Source of the DNA: an uncultured Bacteroidales bacterium
GTDB lineage: Bacteria; Bacteroidota; Bacteroidia; Bacteroidales; UBA932
Assembly (NCBI GenBank): GCA_900318445.1
Contig: ONKO01000008.1
Coordinates: forward strand, 24,732-88,731
Length of the DNA: 64,000 nucleotides
Direction: 5' to 3'
The position numbers and the translations under genes were made by a program. Positions 1-9,462 of this stretch are shown here, in pieces (position 1 is the first letter of the stretch; every line of letters begins with the position of its first letter). The notes below the pieces were generated by a model that was given only the letters and a program-made list of their open reading frames with translations, ran no database searches and was not told where the DNA came from.

Positions 1-164
1 TGCGCCAGGTACGTAAGGACGTGACGGCCAAGTGCTACGGCGGTGACGTCACCCGTAAGCGCAAGCTGCTCGAAAAGCAGAAGGAAGGCAAGAAGCGCAT
101 GCGTCAGATTGGTACCGTCCAGGTCCCCCAGAGCGCCTTCATGGCCGTCCTGAAGCTGGATTAG
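1..164 (+). CDS. lepA: Elongation factor 4 (LepA), C-terminal end only
   Basis: Partial gene entering from the left edge, read from base 3 and ending at TAG 162-164. The visible tail carries the very conserved LepA C-terminus: [20 protein letters not shown], then [20 protein letters not shown]. LepA is a ribosome-associated translational GTPase that back-translocates or rescues stalled ribosomes under ionic stress. This basic C-terminal domain contacts the ribosome in the family; the GTPase domains lie outside the window. It is followed by a repeat-rich gap before menA. Confidence 0.95.
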   Translation, partial: RQVRKDVTAKCYGGDVTRKRKLLEKQKEGKKRMRQIGTVQVPQSAFMAVLKLD

Positions 165-173
165 CTCCCCTCC

Positions 174-341
174 TTGGACCTGGTCCACCTCATTCTTGGA
201 CCTGGTCCAGCCCATTCTTGGACCTGGTCCACCTCCATCGGCCCACCTGTAACGCACTTTTGGCCCTTTTTCGCGTTATACGTCCCACTCAGGGGTACCC
301 TGTAACGCACAAAACGGCCTTTTTCGCGTTACTCGTCCCGG
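174..341. repeat. Left arm of the ~145 bp inverted repeat flanking menA
   Basis: Three tandem 22-bp units each hold the near-palindrome TTGGACCTGGTCCA (174-187, 196-209, 218-231). They are followed by two palindromic units of the form GTAACGC-(17 nt)-GCGTTA at about 248-277 and 302-332, whose centres read GGCC followed by a T run. The whole block is repeated in reverse complement at 1304-1450. It lies between lepA and the menA promoter. No ORF is supported in it. Confidence 0.9.
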
Positions 342-381
342 TCATGAGCGGCGTGCCCTTGTTTAGCGGCGGGGAAAACAC

Positions 382-389
382 TACCTTTG
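382..389 (+). promoter_or_regulatory. menA -7 promoter box, start codon 4 nt downstream
   Basis: TACCTTTG matches the Bacteroidota sigma consensus TAnnTTTG. The menA ATG is at 394, so a transcript starting at the usual distance would have essentially no leader. The box lies inside the segment bounded by the inverted repeats, so it would move with the gene if that segment inverted. Confidence 0.7.
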
Positions 390-393
390 CGGC

Positions 394-1302
394 ATGAAAC
401 TCAAAGCATCCCTTGAATCCATGCGCCTGCGCACGCTGCCGCTTTCCATGGCGGGCGTGCTGCTGGGCATTCTTCTGGCCGTAGCCGACTGGAAGGTAGA
501 CCTCTGGACGGCCGTCCTCATTGTCATCACCACCGTGTGCCTGCAAATCCTGTCCAACCTGTCCAATGAACTGGGAGATGTCCTGCGCGGCACCGACACC
601 GCCGAGCGGCAGGGTCCGCAGTATGGCCTGAACAGCGGAGAAATGACTGTCCGGGATATGAAGGTGCTCATTGGCATCTTCGTGGGGCTCTGCATCGTGT
701 TTGGAACGGCCATGACATGGCGCGCCTTCGGGACCCTGTGGGGCATAACCCCCATCCTGGTGCTCATGCTGGGTGCCGCCGCCATCATGGGTGCCATGAA
801 GTACACCCTGGGGCATAATCCCTATGGCTACCGGGCCAAGGGAGACATCTATGTGTTCCTGTTCTTCGGGCTTGTGGCCGTGATGGGTGCCTATTTCGTG
901 TGTACGAAAGGCGTGGGACTCCACTGGAAGCTGCTTCTTCCCGCCGCCGGCGTGGGCTGCTTCAGCGTGGGCGTGCTCAACGTGAACAACATCCGTGACA
1001 TGAAGACGGATGCAGTCAACCGCGTTACGGTGGCCATCAAGCTGGGTGCACACCGTGCCCGCATCTATCAAACGGTACTTATTTGCCTGGGCTGGGTGTG
1101 CATGGCTGCCTACTGCCTGCTGTGCTGGCCGTCCTGGTGGCACTGGTTATGGGTGCTTACCCTGCCCCTCTATGTGTTGCATCTCCATGGCGTCTGGACG
1201 CGGGAAGACCGTGCCCTGGACCCCATGCTTCCCCTCCTGGTTCTTTCCACCTTCGCCCTTTGCCTTCTGATGGGCATCGGGTTCAGTGCATTCCTGTTCT
1301 AA
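394..1302 (+). CDS. menA: 1,4-dihydroxy-2-naphthoate octaprenyltransferase (MenA, UbiA family)
   Basis: A 302-aa polytopic membrane protein that would attach a polyprenyl chain to 1,4-dihydroxy-2-naphthoate in menaquinone synthesis, at the cytoplasmic membrane. The N-terminus MKLKASLESMRLRTLPLS is typical of MenA. The first Asp-rich prenyl-diphosphate site is NELGDVLRGTD (residues about 58-68) and the second is NNIRDMKTD (about 200-208). At least seven hydrophobic segments alternate with these polar loops, and length is normal for the family. It stands alone between inverted repeats rather than in a men operon. Start chosen at 394 because it is preceded by a perfect -7 box and gives the family N-terminus. 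Confidence 0.9.
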   Translation: MKLKASLESMRLRTLPLSMAGVLLGILLAVADWKVDLWTAVLIVITTVCLQILSNLSNELGDVLRGTDTAERQGPQYGLNSGEMTVRDMKVLIGIFVGLCIVFGTAMTWRAFGTLWGITPILVLMLGAAAIMGAMKYTLGHNPYGYRAKGDIYVFLFFGLVAVMGAYFVCTKGVGLHWKLLLPAAGVGCFSVGVLNVNNIRDMKTDAVNRVTVAIKLGAHRARIYQTVLICLGWVCMAAYCLLCWPSWWHWLWVLTLPLYVLHLHGVWTREDRALDPMLPLLVLSTFALCLLMGIGFSAFLF

Positions 1303-1303
1303 A

Positions 1304-1450
1304 CCGGGACGTGTAACGCGAAAAAGGGCCCAAAGTGCGTTACAGGGTACCCTTGAGTGGGACGAGTAACGCGAAAAAGGGCCAAAAGTGCGTTACAGGT
1401 GGGCCGATGAGGCTGGACCAGGTCCAAGAATGCCCTGGACCAGGTCCAAC
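1304..1450. repeat. Right arm of the inverted repeat flanking menA
   Basis: Reverse complement of the block at 174-341 with a handful of mismatches. It has two GTAACGC...GCGTTAC palindromic units (1313-1343 and 1366-1396), then GGGCCGATGAGG, then two units of TGGACCAGGTCCA (1414-1426 and 1435-1447) against three on the left. It lies between the convergent ends of menA and the LytTR regulator gene, where it could also act as a bidirectional terminator. Confidence 0.9.
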
Positions 1451-1457
1451 TCCGAAG

Positions 1458-2204
1458 CTACTTCTCCAACCACTCCAAAAATCCGTCTACGCGGGCGCGG
1501 GAGACGGTGAGGTCCGTGAGGGAAGGAATGCCGTGTTTCAAAGAGATGCGCAGGCGGCCGCCCATGAGGCGCGAGACGGAGTCTATCACGCCCTCGCTGA
1601 TGATGCAGCTGCGGGAGATGCGGAAAAACGCCTCGGGGTCTACACTGTCTGCCAGGGCATCCAGCGAGTCGTCGGTAACATAGGAAGACCCGCTCAGCGT
1701 AACGATATAGGAGTTCTTGGCCTCTGAATAAAAGTAGGCGATATCCGACGTGCGCACCGGAACAATGCGGTCATTGAGCCGGATGAGGAACTTCTCCTTC
1801 CGGACCTGGTCCATCATGGAACGCATGGCCTCCCCGGCCGGCTTTACGGCTTCTCCGCTGGCCACGCGCTGGATGGCGCGCTTAAGGTCTGCCACCTCGA
1901 TGGGCTTCAGGAGATAATCCACGGCGTTTACCTCAAAGGCATGTACGGCATACTGGTCGTAGGCCGTTGTCATGATGACGGGGCAGGGGATTTCCGTCTG
2001 CGAAAAGATCTCGAAGCTGTTGCCGTCACTCAGTTCCACGTCCATGAAGATGACTTCGGGGGCGGGATGTGTCCTGAGCCATTCCAGGCTGTCTTTTACC
2101 GAGCCGATGGCACCCACCACCTCTACGGCGGGGAAGTTGTCCGAGAGCAGTTTCTGCATGTGGGCGCGGGCGCGCGGTTCGTCTTCTATGATAAGGGCTT
2201 TCAT
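1458..2204 (-). CDS. LytR/AlgR-family response regulator (REC + LytTR)
   Basis: A 248-aa cytoplasmic response regulator. The N-terminal receiver domain has the acidic pair in IIEDEP and the phosphoacceptor Asp55 in IFMDVELSDG, followed by TTAYDQYAVHAFEVNAVDYL with its conserved Thr and the LLKP lysine. The C-terminal LytTR DNA-binding domain (about 150-248) starts at FLIRLNDRIVPV and contains FFRISRSCII. It lies 37 bp downstream of the sensor kinase gene on the same strand, so the two form a two-component pair. The MKALIIEDEP start was preferred over an upstream in-frame start because it is the canonical receiver N-terminus. Divergence from the sus-like genes suggests it controls them; that is inference. 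Confidence 0.88.
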   Translation of the reverse strand: MKALIIEDEPRARAHMQKLLSDNFPAVEVVGAIGSVKDSLEWLRTHPAPEVIFMDVELSDGNSFEIFSQTEIPCPVIMTTAYDQYAVHAFEVNAVDYLLKPIEVADLKRAIQRVASGEAVKPAGEAMRSMMDQVRKEKFLIRLNDRIVPVRTSDIAYFYSEAKNSYIVTLSGSSYVTDDSLDALADSVDPEAFFRISRSCIISEGVIDSVSRLMGGRLRISLKHGIPSLTDLTVSRARVDGFLEWLEK

Positions 2205-2241
2205 GGTGATACTAATCTGTGGTAACAGCAAAGTTAGCAAT

Positions 2242-3396
2242 TTATTCCGGTTCTTCCAAGATGGGCACTGTAACGGAAAAGCGGGTTTCGGTACTGTCTA
2301 TGAGGATTTCCTCCCCGGCAATGTCCCGGTACTGGTTGCGGACATACTGGAGGCCGATACCGGAAGACGACGGAGCCGTCTGCTTGGGAATGATGTTGTT
2401 GGACACCCGGACCACCTTTCCGTCGGTGGAAATCTCCGCCACCAGCGGATTGTCCGGGCCGATGGCATTGTGCTTCACGATGTTCTCCAGCAGGATTTGC
2501 AGCGTGCACGGAACAATGTAGCCTTTGGGAATGTTCTCACCGATATGGTCCTCGGTAATGAGCCCCTCCGAGAAACGGATGAGCAGAAGGTCCCGGTAAT
2601 TGCGGGCAAAGGCCAGTTCATCGGCGAGGGGAACCAGCTGTTTTCCCTCCAGCTTCATGAGGTAGCGGTAGATGGCCGCCATTTTGTGAATGTAGGCGCT
2701 GGCCTCCTCCCGCGTGCCTTCCTGCACAATGGAGTCCAGTACGTTGAGGCTGTTGAAGAGAAAGTGCGGGTTCACCTGGTTCTTGAGGTTCATGTAGCGG
2801 AACTCGGCCTGATGCCGCCGGGTACGCTGGGCCGATGTCTCCCGCTGCATCTGCAGTGCGAAGTTCATCATGAACACCAGCGAGACCAGCGTGGTGAAGA
2901 TCAGGAGAATCATCACGCCGGAATTCTCCAGGATGACGTTGCCGCTGTAGTTGAGGTCCGTGTAGACGCGGATGGCGAAGATGAGCGCCACGGCTGCCAC
3001 CAGCCACCCGGCGTTGCGGTACCAGGACTGGTCCCGCTCATAGGCCGCCGCCCCATAGGGAGTGAGCCTGTGCGCAAAGGCATAGAGCGCCCAGCCGATG
3101 ATTTCCGTGACCGCAAAGGTAGTGAGGGCCGGTCTCCAGAAGGCGGGTATGGCGTCCAGTTTGGCCAGGGCCCCCGCATTGCCCAGCACGAATCCCACAA
3201 TGTTGACAAGGATAAGGGACGTGACGGTAATCTCCACCGTCATTTTGGAACGGAAGCAGATGATGCCGGCAAGGGTCATGGTGAGCGCCGTGAGAAGGAG
3301 ACTGTCCCGCATGTCCAGTGCGGCGCACAGTAAAGCCACACCTGCATGCAGCAGCGCGAATGCGTGAATAATCCAGTGGTCTGCCTTAATCTTCAT
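2242..3396 (-). CDS. LytS/YpdA-type sensor histidine kinase
   Basis: A 384-aa integral membrane sensor. About six hydrophobic segments fill residues 8-180, followed by a short linker and the His_kinase (PF06580-type) domain with phosphoacceptor His211 in QVNPHFLFNSLN. A degenerate ATPase domain follows (LLENIVKHNA as N-box, SSSGIGLQYVRNQY as G-box). No large extracellular sensor domain is visible, so the ligand would be sensed within or near the membrane. It is followed at 37 bp by its LytTR response regulator and is transcribed divergently from the MFS/sus-like genes. The start at 3396 is chosen because a -7 box ends 7 nt upstream; the in-frame extension upstream is not membrane-like. Confidence 0.85.
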   Translation of the reverse strand: MKIKADHWIIHAFALLHAGVALLCAALDMRDSLLLTALTMTLAGIICFRSKMTVEITVTSLILVNIVGFVLGNAGALAKLDAIPAFWRPALTTFAVTEIIGWALYAFAHRLTPYGAAAYERDQSWYRNAGWLVAAVALIFAIRVYTDLNYSGNVILENSGVMILLIFTTLVSLVFMMNFALQMQRETSAQRTRRHQAEFRYMNLKNQVNPHFLFNSLNVLDSIVQEGTREEASAYIHKMAAIYRYLMKLEGKQLVPLADELAFARNYRDLLLIRFSEGLITEDHIGENIPKGYIVPCTLQILLENIVKHNAIGPDNPLVAEISTDGKVVRVSNNIIPKQTAPSSSGIGLQYVRNQYRDIAGEEILIDSTETRFSVTVPILEEPE

Positions 3397-3403
3397 GATG
3401 GCA

Positions 3404-3411
3404 CAAAAGTA
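3404..3411 (-). promoter_or_regulatory. -7 box for the histidine kinase gene
   Basis: On the minus strand the sequence reads TACTTTTG followed by 7 nt and the ATG at 3396. It matches TAnnTTTG and implies a leader of only a few nucleotides. It sits in a divergent intergenic region of about 148 bp shared with the MFS/sus-like operon. Confidence 0.6.
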
Positions 3412-3494
3412 CGGAGAAATTCCGTTCGTCGCAAAAAAATATCCATTCGGCGGACAGGCCCGCTCCGGCGTGGCCAATTTACCTTTAAATATAC

Positions 3495-3502
3495 TACTTT
3501 TG
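3495..3502 (+). promoter_or_regulatory. -7 box for the MFS/sus-like operon
   Basis: TACTTTTG matches TAnnTTTG and lies 42 nt upstream of the MFS start. It is the only clear promoter-like element seen before the collinear genes 3545-16429, so it may drive the whole locus. Confidence 0.6.
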
Positions 3503-3544
3503 CGCCGAACCACTTTTAAGTCGCTTAAACTAGTCTCTATATAT

Positions 3545-4870
3545 ATGTCGCAGAAACGTGATTTGACCTTCCGTCAACTCGTAGACCTCAGCTTTGGCTT
3601 TCTGGGCGTGCAAATTGCCTATGCCCTGCAGAGCGCCAATATCAGCCGTATCTTCGCCACGCTGGGAGCCGACCCTCACCAACTCAGTTTCTTCTGGATC
3701 CTTCCCCCGCTGATGGGCATGCTGGTGCAGCCGCTCATCGGCAAGTACAGTGACCGTACCTGGTGCCGGATGGGCCGACGCAAGCCCTACCTCCTCGTGG
3801 GCGCCATCATCGCCGTGCTGGTGATGATGTTCCTGCCCAACGCCGGCAGCCTTCACTTCAGTACCCGGCTCTTCCTGGGCCTCAACATGGCCATGTGGTT
3901 CGGCCTGTTCTCCCTCATCTTCCTTGACACCTCCATCAACGTAGCAATGCAACCCTTCAAGATGATGGTGGGAGACATGGTGAACGAAAAGCAGAAGACC
4001 CAGGCCTACAGCATCCAGAGCTTCCTGTGCAATGCCGGCTCCCTGCTTGGCTACCTGTTTCCCATCTTCTTTACCTGGATCGGGATTGCCAACACCGCTC
4101 CGAGGGGCGTCGTCCCAGACAGCGTCATCTGGAGCTTCTACGTGGGCGCACTCATCCTCATCCTCTGCGTGCTCTACACACTCCTTCGCGTGAAGGAAAT
4201 GCCTCCGAAGGAGTATGCCGAGTTCCATAAGATTGCCGATGACGCCGGCTCCGAGAAACCCTCCGAGGGTCTTGTGAAGCTCCTCATCAAAGCCCCGTCC
4301 ACCTTCTGGACCGTGGGCCTCGTGCAGTTCTTCTCATGGGCTGCCTTCCTCTATATGTGGACCTACACCAACGGTGCCATCGCCCAGAATGTGTGGAATA
4401 CCACCGATACCGCCTCCGAAGCCTATCAGGCTGCCGGCAACTGGGTGGGCGTTCTCTTCGCCGTGCAGGCCGTGGGCTCCCTGGCATGGGCCGCCGTGCT
4501 GCCGAGGTTCAAAAATCTCAAGCTCTCCTATGTGGTGAGCCTTCTCGTGGGTGCCGCGGGCTTTGCCTCCGTGATGTTCATCCACAACCAGTATGCCCTG
4601 TTCGTGAGCTACTTCCTCATCGGCTTTGCCTGGGCTGCCATGCTGGCCCTGCCCTTCACCCTCCTTACCAACGCGCTGGAGGGAAGCCCTTACATGGGCA
4701 GCTACCTGGGCCTGTTCAACTGCACCATCTGCCTGCCCCAGATTGTGGCGGCCGCAACCGGTGGCGCGGTGCTCTCCCTCCTCGGCGGCAGCCAGCCGGC
4801 CATGCTCCTTGCAGCCGGCGTGTTCCTGGTGCTGGGCGCCGTAAGCGTGAAACTTATCAACACTAAATAA
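3545..4870 (+). CDS. MFS sugar transporter of the SLC45/GPH-like type
   Basis: A 441-aa protein with about 12 membrane segments. The N-terminus LSFGFLGVQIAYALQSANIS and the loop GKYSDRTWCRMGRRKPY (the family's GRRKP/D-x-x-x-R-R motif between TM2 and TM3) are typical of sucrose/maltose transporters of the SLC45-like MFS group found in Bacteroidota starch loci. Expected role: bring maltose or malto-oligosaccharides from the periplasm into the cytoplasm. It is the first gene of the sus-like operon, 17 bp before susC. Start at 3545 rather than the upstream ATG at 3395, because the upstream extension overlaps the divergent promoter and is not protein-like. Confidence 0.85.
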   Translation: MSQKRDLTFRQLVDLSFGFLGVQIAYALQSANISRIFATLGADPHQLSFFWILPPLMGMLVQPLIGKYSDRTWCRMGRRKPYLLVGAIIAVLVMMFLPNAGSLHFSTRLFLGLNMAMWFGLFSLIFLDTSINVAMQPFKMMVGDMVNEKQKTQAYSIQSFLCNAGSLLGYLFPIFFTWIGIANTAPRGVVPDSVIWSFYVGALILILCVLYTLLRVKEMPPKEYAEFHKIADDAGSEKPSEGLVKLLIKAPSTFWTVGLVQFFSWAAFLYMWTYTNGAIAQNVWNTTDTASEAYQAAGNWVGVLFAVQAVGSLAWAAVLPRFKNLKLSYVVSLLVGAAGFASVMFIHNQYALFVSYFLIGFAWAAMLALPFTLLTNALEGSPYMGSYLGLFNCTICLPQIVAAATGGAVLSLLGGSQPAMLLAAGVFLVLGAVSVKLINTK

Positions 4871-4887
4871 TTTCTAACTACACACTA

Positions 4888-7800
4888 ATGAAAAGGTTAC
4901 TAACCGCATTTGCAGTGCTGTGCGCAGCCTGCATGACCGTATTCGCCCAGGGCGGATACCAGGTTAAAGGTGTGGTGGTAGACGCCATCGGCCCCGTTAT
5001 CGGAGCCTCGGTGATCGAGCAGGGAACGTCCAACGGCGTTTCCACCGGTCTGGATGGCGACTTCCTCCTCACTGTTTCCAGTGCCGATGCTATCGTGGAA
5101 ATCACCTGCATCGGCTATGCATCCCAGACTTTCGCGGCCAAGGATGTGCCCGCTTCCATTCTCCTCGCAGAAGATACCAATTTCCTCGACGAGGTGGTGG
5201 TCATCGGTTACGGTACCGTGAAAAAGAGCGACCTCACCGGTTCCGTCTCCACGGTCAAGGCCGATGAAATCAACAAGGGCGTCGTCACCACGCCGGCCGA
5301 CCTCCTCCGCGGCAAGAGCGCGGGTGTCGTCGTTACCGCCGGTTCCGGTATGCCCGGCGCCGGAGCAACCGTCCGTATCCGTGGCGGCTCCTCCATCAAC
5401 GCTTCCAACGACCCTCTGTACATCATCGACGGCCTGCCGGTCTCCAATGACGGCATTTCCGGCATGAGCGATCCGCTGTCCTCCATCAACCCGGAAGACA
5501 TCGAGAGCTTCACCGTCCTCAAGGATGCATCGGCCACCGCCATCTACGGTTCCCGTGCTTCCAACGGTGTTATCGTGATTACCACCAAGAAGGGCTCCAA
5601 GACCGCCGGCGTTCCCATGAACGTAGCCCTGGACGTGACCACTTCCGTCAACACCATCGCCAAGTACAACAAAGTGCTTGACGCCGCTGGCATCCGTTCC
5701 CTCATCCGCGACTTCTACGGTCTCAATTCTGCCGCCGAGGCTGCCCTGGGCAATGCCGACACCAACTGGCAGAAGGAAATCTACCGTGTGGCTCCTTCCG
5801 TGGATGCCAACCTGAGCCTCTCCGGCCGCATCGGCGAGAACCTGCCTTACCGCGTGAGCGTAGGCGCCACCTCGCAGCAGGGTACCCTGAAGGGCTCCGA
5901 GATGAGCCGCTGGACCCTGGGTGTGAGCCTGGCTCCCACCTTCTTCGACAAACACCTCACCGTGAGCCTAAACGGTAAGGGCACCATCGCTTATAACAGC
6001 TATGCCCAACCAGGGCGCCATCAGCGCCGCCAACCACTACGACCCCACCAAGCCCGTGTTTGATGAGAACGGTCTCAACGGTTACTCCACCTGGCTGGAC
6101 AAGAAGGGCAACACCAACACCATGGCTACGCTCAATCCCGTGGCTCTCCTCGATCCCACCCTTCAATCCAACACCGCCAACTCTGCCCGTTTCCTCGGAA
6201 ACGCCCAGATTGACTACAAGATCCACGGTTTCGAAGACCTTCGCCTGAACCTGAACCTGGGTGCCGACCTTGCCAAGTCCAACGGCCAGAACATGACCAA
6301 GGAAGGCAGTGAAGCTTCCTACCACAACACAGACCAGGCCGGCGGAGGTTCCAAGACCCTCTACGACTACACCCGCCGCAACACCACCCTGGAGTTCTAC
6401 GCAGACTACAGCCACACCTTCGCCGAGAAGCACTTCGTAGACTTCATGGCCGGTTATTCCTGGCAGCACTTCTGGAGCAACAACCATAACCACTCCTGGC
6501 GTATTACCGACGGCAAGGAATTCTCCAACAAAGAGGGCAAGGGCGAGCTCTACCTCATCTCCTTCTTCGGCCGTGCCAACTACAGCTTCGCAGACCGTTA
6601 CCTCATCACCGCCACCCTCCGTGCCGATGGTACTTCCCGCTTCCAGAACAACAAGTGGGGTATCTTCCCGTCCGTGGCTCTGGGCTGGAATATCAAGAAC
6701 GAGCCTTTCATGAAGAATGTCCAGAAGCTCTCAACCCTCAAGTTCCGCGCTTCCTGGGGTGAGACCGGCCAGCAGGAAGTGGGCGGCTACTACGACACCT
6801 TCGCCCAGTTCCTCTCCATCAACACGCCCGGTTCCTACTACTTTGCCGGTAACGGAGACAACTACGTGGCTCCTATCGTAGCCCTCGGCTACAGCGCCGA
6901 CCTCAAGTGGGAAACCACCACCACCTATAACGTAGGTCTGGATCTCGGATTCTGGGACGACCGCTTCACCGCATCCGTGGATGCCTACAAGCGTGACACC
7001 CGCGACATCCTCAACTTCATCCCGGTCCCCGGTCTTTCCAACCTGACCAACATGCTCAACACCAACATCGGCTCTATGACCAACATGGGCTTCGAGGTGG
7101 ACCTGAACGCCGTTCTCATCGAGAAGCGTGACATGAGCTGGACCTTCGGCATCAACGGCGCCTACAACAAGAACAAGGTGACCAAGCTCACTGCCTCCGA
7201 CGAGAACGCTGCCGGCATCGAGACCGGTAGTATCTCCGGCGGTACCGGTAACAACGTACAGCTCATCCAGGTGGGTTATCCCATGCGCACCTTCTACCTC
7301 TATCAGCAGGTGTACGATACGCAGGGCCGTCCCATCAACGGTGTCTACGTAGACCGTGCCGGTGCCGTGGATGTGGACGGCAACGTCATCCCTGACGGCC
7401 AGATCACCAAAGACGACAAATTCATGACGCACCATGCCGACCCCGACGTGACCCTGGGCTTCAACACCAGCTTCACCTGGAAAAACTGGACGGCAGCCCT
7501 CTCCGGCCACGCCTCCTTCGGCAACTGGGTTTACAACAACGCCGCATCCGATACGGAAATGCTGGCCGACCTCTGGACCAACAGCTTCGTGGGCAACCGC
7601 CTTGCCTCGGCCCGTGAGTCCATGTTCAGCCAGGCACAGTACCTGTCCGACTACTATCTGCAGGACGGCTCCTTCCTCAAGCTGGACAACTTCACCCTGG
7701 GCTACACCTTCCCTCAGTTCCAGGTTGACAAGAACCGTTACGCTGTCCTGAATGTTTTCGGTACCGTGCAGAACATCTGCACCATCACCCGCTACAAGGG

Positions 7801-7888
7801 CATGGATCCCGAAGTGTACGGTGGTATCGACAACAACATGTACCCGCGTCCGAGAACCTTCGTGCTCGGTCTCAAGTTTAACTTCTAA
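4888..7888 (+). pseudogene. SusC/RagA-type TonB-dependent receptor with a +1 frameshift
   Basis: Two overlapping frames together make one full-length outer-membrane receptor of about 1000 residues. The first frame (4888-6063) has a signal peptide ending VFAQ, a carboxypeptidase-like beta domain (YQVKGVVVDAIGPVIGASVI), the SusC motif EVVVIGYGTVKKSDLTGSVS and the plug motif RIRGGSSINASNDPLYIIDG. The second frame (from about 6002) holds the beta-barrel and ends FVLGLKFNF, a typical terminal strand. At 6005-6007 the sequence has CCC; reading CC instead gives NSYANQGAISAANHYDPTKP, exactly as expected for SusC. A single-base insertion or sequencing error is therefore the simplest explanation. It is directly followed by susD (TAATG overlap at the upstream alternative start). 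Confidence 0.85.
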
Positions 7889-7902
7889 TGCGGCTTACGA
7901 AA

Positions 7903-9459
7903 ATGAAAACCATCAAAAACATATTTGGCGTGCTGGCAGCCGCTGCTACCCTCACTGCCTGCGTGGGTGATCTGAATGTGAAGCCGATCGACCCCAACGC
8001 AAACACCGTGGACAAGGTGCTTGTGAACGAACAGTCCCTTAACGCGTACATCTCCGGTGTCTACCTGGGCTTTGCAACATCCGGTTACTACGGTGCCAAT
8101 GGCGATGCCTCCATTTCCGGTCTGGACGGCGGTGCTTCGCAGTACATCCGCGGCCTGTATCACCACCAGGAACTCACTACCGACGAGAGCGTCTGCGGCT
8201 GGAACGACCAGACCATCAAGAACTTCCACTGGATGAACTGGACCACCGACGATACTTTCATCTATGCGTTCTATTCCCGCATCTTCATGCAGGTCTCCGT
8301 GGCCAACGAGTTCATCCGCGAGGCTAGGCTCATCAACGCCGACCCCGCTCTTCTGAACCGTTTCGTCGACGAGGCCCGTACCATGCGCGCCCTCGCATAC
8401 TACCATGCCATCGACTGCTTCGGCAACGTTCCTTTCCTGACCGATACCGACATCGTGGGCACTACTCCCCAGCAGATTTCCCGCGCCGACCTCTTCGTCT
8501 GGCTTGAGGGTGAGCTGAAGGACATCATCGAGAAGGGCAACCTTCCCGGCAAGGACAATGTGGCGGAAGGCCATGTGAGCATGGGCGCTGCCAAGTTCCT
8601 CCTCGCAAAGCTCTATCTGAATGCCGGTGTCTATACCGGTACGGAACGCTGGCAGGACTGCGCCAATGTCCTCAAGGACCTCATGGACGACGGTTACTCC
8701 CTGCACAAGACTTCCGTGGGCGGCAAGTACTCGGCCTATCAGGAACTGTTCCTCGCCGACAACAACCTGCGCACCGACGAAATCATCTTCTCCATCCAGC
8801 AGGACGGTGTGTACACCACCAGCTACGGTGTCACCAACTACATCATCTTCGCCTCTACCGGCGGTGAGATGGATCCCAAGGAAATCGGCATTTCCTCCGG
8901 CTGGGGCGGTCTTCGCATGACTCCCGAGTTCTACAAGAAATTCTCCGACTCCGACTCCCGCAAGCTCTTCTACACGGCTACCCAGCAGGAGAGCATCGAC
9001 GACATCGGCGAATTCTCCAACGGATATGCCTTCATGAAGTTCCTCAACCGCACCAGCGATGGTGAGCCCGGTAAGGAAGAAGGCTTCGTGGACACCGACT
9101 TCCCGCTCATGCGTTATGCCGATGTGCTCCTGATGGCGGCCGAGTGCCAGCTGCACGGCGCTACCGGCATCGACGGTCTGGCTGCCTTCAACGAAGTGCG
9201 TACGCGTGCCGGTGTCTCCACCGTTTCCACGCTTACCGCCGACCTCATTCTGGACGAGCGCGCCCGCGAGCTCTATCAGGAGTGCTGGCGCCGCAGCGAC
9301 CTCATCCGCTTTGATAAGTTTGTCTCCGGTTACAACTGGCAGTGGAAGGGCAATGTGGAGGAAGGTAAGGACGTGGAGAGCTATCGCGTTCTCTTCCCCA
9401 TCCCCGACAGCGACCGTCTGGCCAATTCCAACCTGAAGCAGAACGAGGGATACAAATAA
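7903..9459 (+). CDS. SusD/RagB-family nutrient-binding outer membrane lipoprotein
   Basis: About 518 aa. A lipoprotein signal (MKTIKNIFGVLAAAATLTAC) is followed by a helical TPR-type SusD fold. Supporting motifs are the N-terminal NAYISGVYLG, RTMRALAYYHAIDCFGNVPF (the strongly conserved R-x-Y-x-D-x-F-G-x-VP signature), and a C-terminal RARELYQECWRRSDLIRF, equivalent to the ER-E-x-E-G-R-W-D-LIR signature of the family. It caps the SusC barrel and binds glycan at the surface. An alternative ATG at 7888 overlaps the susC stop; 7903 gives the cleaner lipoprotein signal. Confidence 0.93.
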   Translation: MKTIKNIFGVLAAAATLTACVGDLNVKPIDPNANTVDKVLVNEQSLNAYISGVYLGFATSGYYGANGDASISGLDGGASQYIRGLYHHQELTTDESVCGWNDQTIKNFHWMNWTTDDTFIYAFYSRIFMQVSVANEFIREARLINADPALLNRFVDEARTMRALAYYHAIDCFGNVPFLTDTDIVGTTPQQISRADLFVWLEGELKDIIEKGNLPGKDNVAEGHVSMGAAKFLLAKLYLNAGVYTGTERWQDCANVLKDLMDDGYSLHKTSVGGKYSAYQELFLADNNLRTDEIIFSIQQDGVYTTSYGVTNYIIFASTGGEMDPKEIGISSGWGGLRMTPEFYKKFSDSDSRKLFYTATQQESIDDIGEFSNGYAFMKFLNRTSDGEPGKEEGFVDTDFPLMRYADVLLMAAECQLHGATGIDGLAAFNEVRTRAGVSTVSTLTADLILDERARELYQECWRRSDLIRFDKFVSGYNWQWKGNVEEGKDVESYRVLFPIPDSDRLANSNLKQNEGYK

Positions 9460-9462
9460 TAG

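Noticed and set aside
174-231. Three regularly spaced repeats resembling a mini-CRISPR
   Set aside because: The repeat is a 14-nt near-palindrome in a 22-bp tandem with no unique spacers and no cas genes, and it recurs inverted at 1414-1447.
1802-1813. Extra GGACCTGGTCCA inside the response regulator gene, as a member of the 22-bp repeat
   Set aside because: Single copy within a conserved coding stretch (MMDQVRK) without the flanking repeat context; may be chance.
6002-7888. Second SusC frame as a separate gene
   Set aside because: It begins in mid-barrel without a signal peptide, and the two frames join seamlessly if one C is removed.
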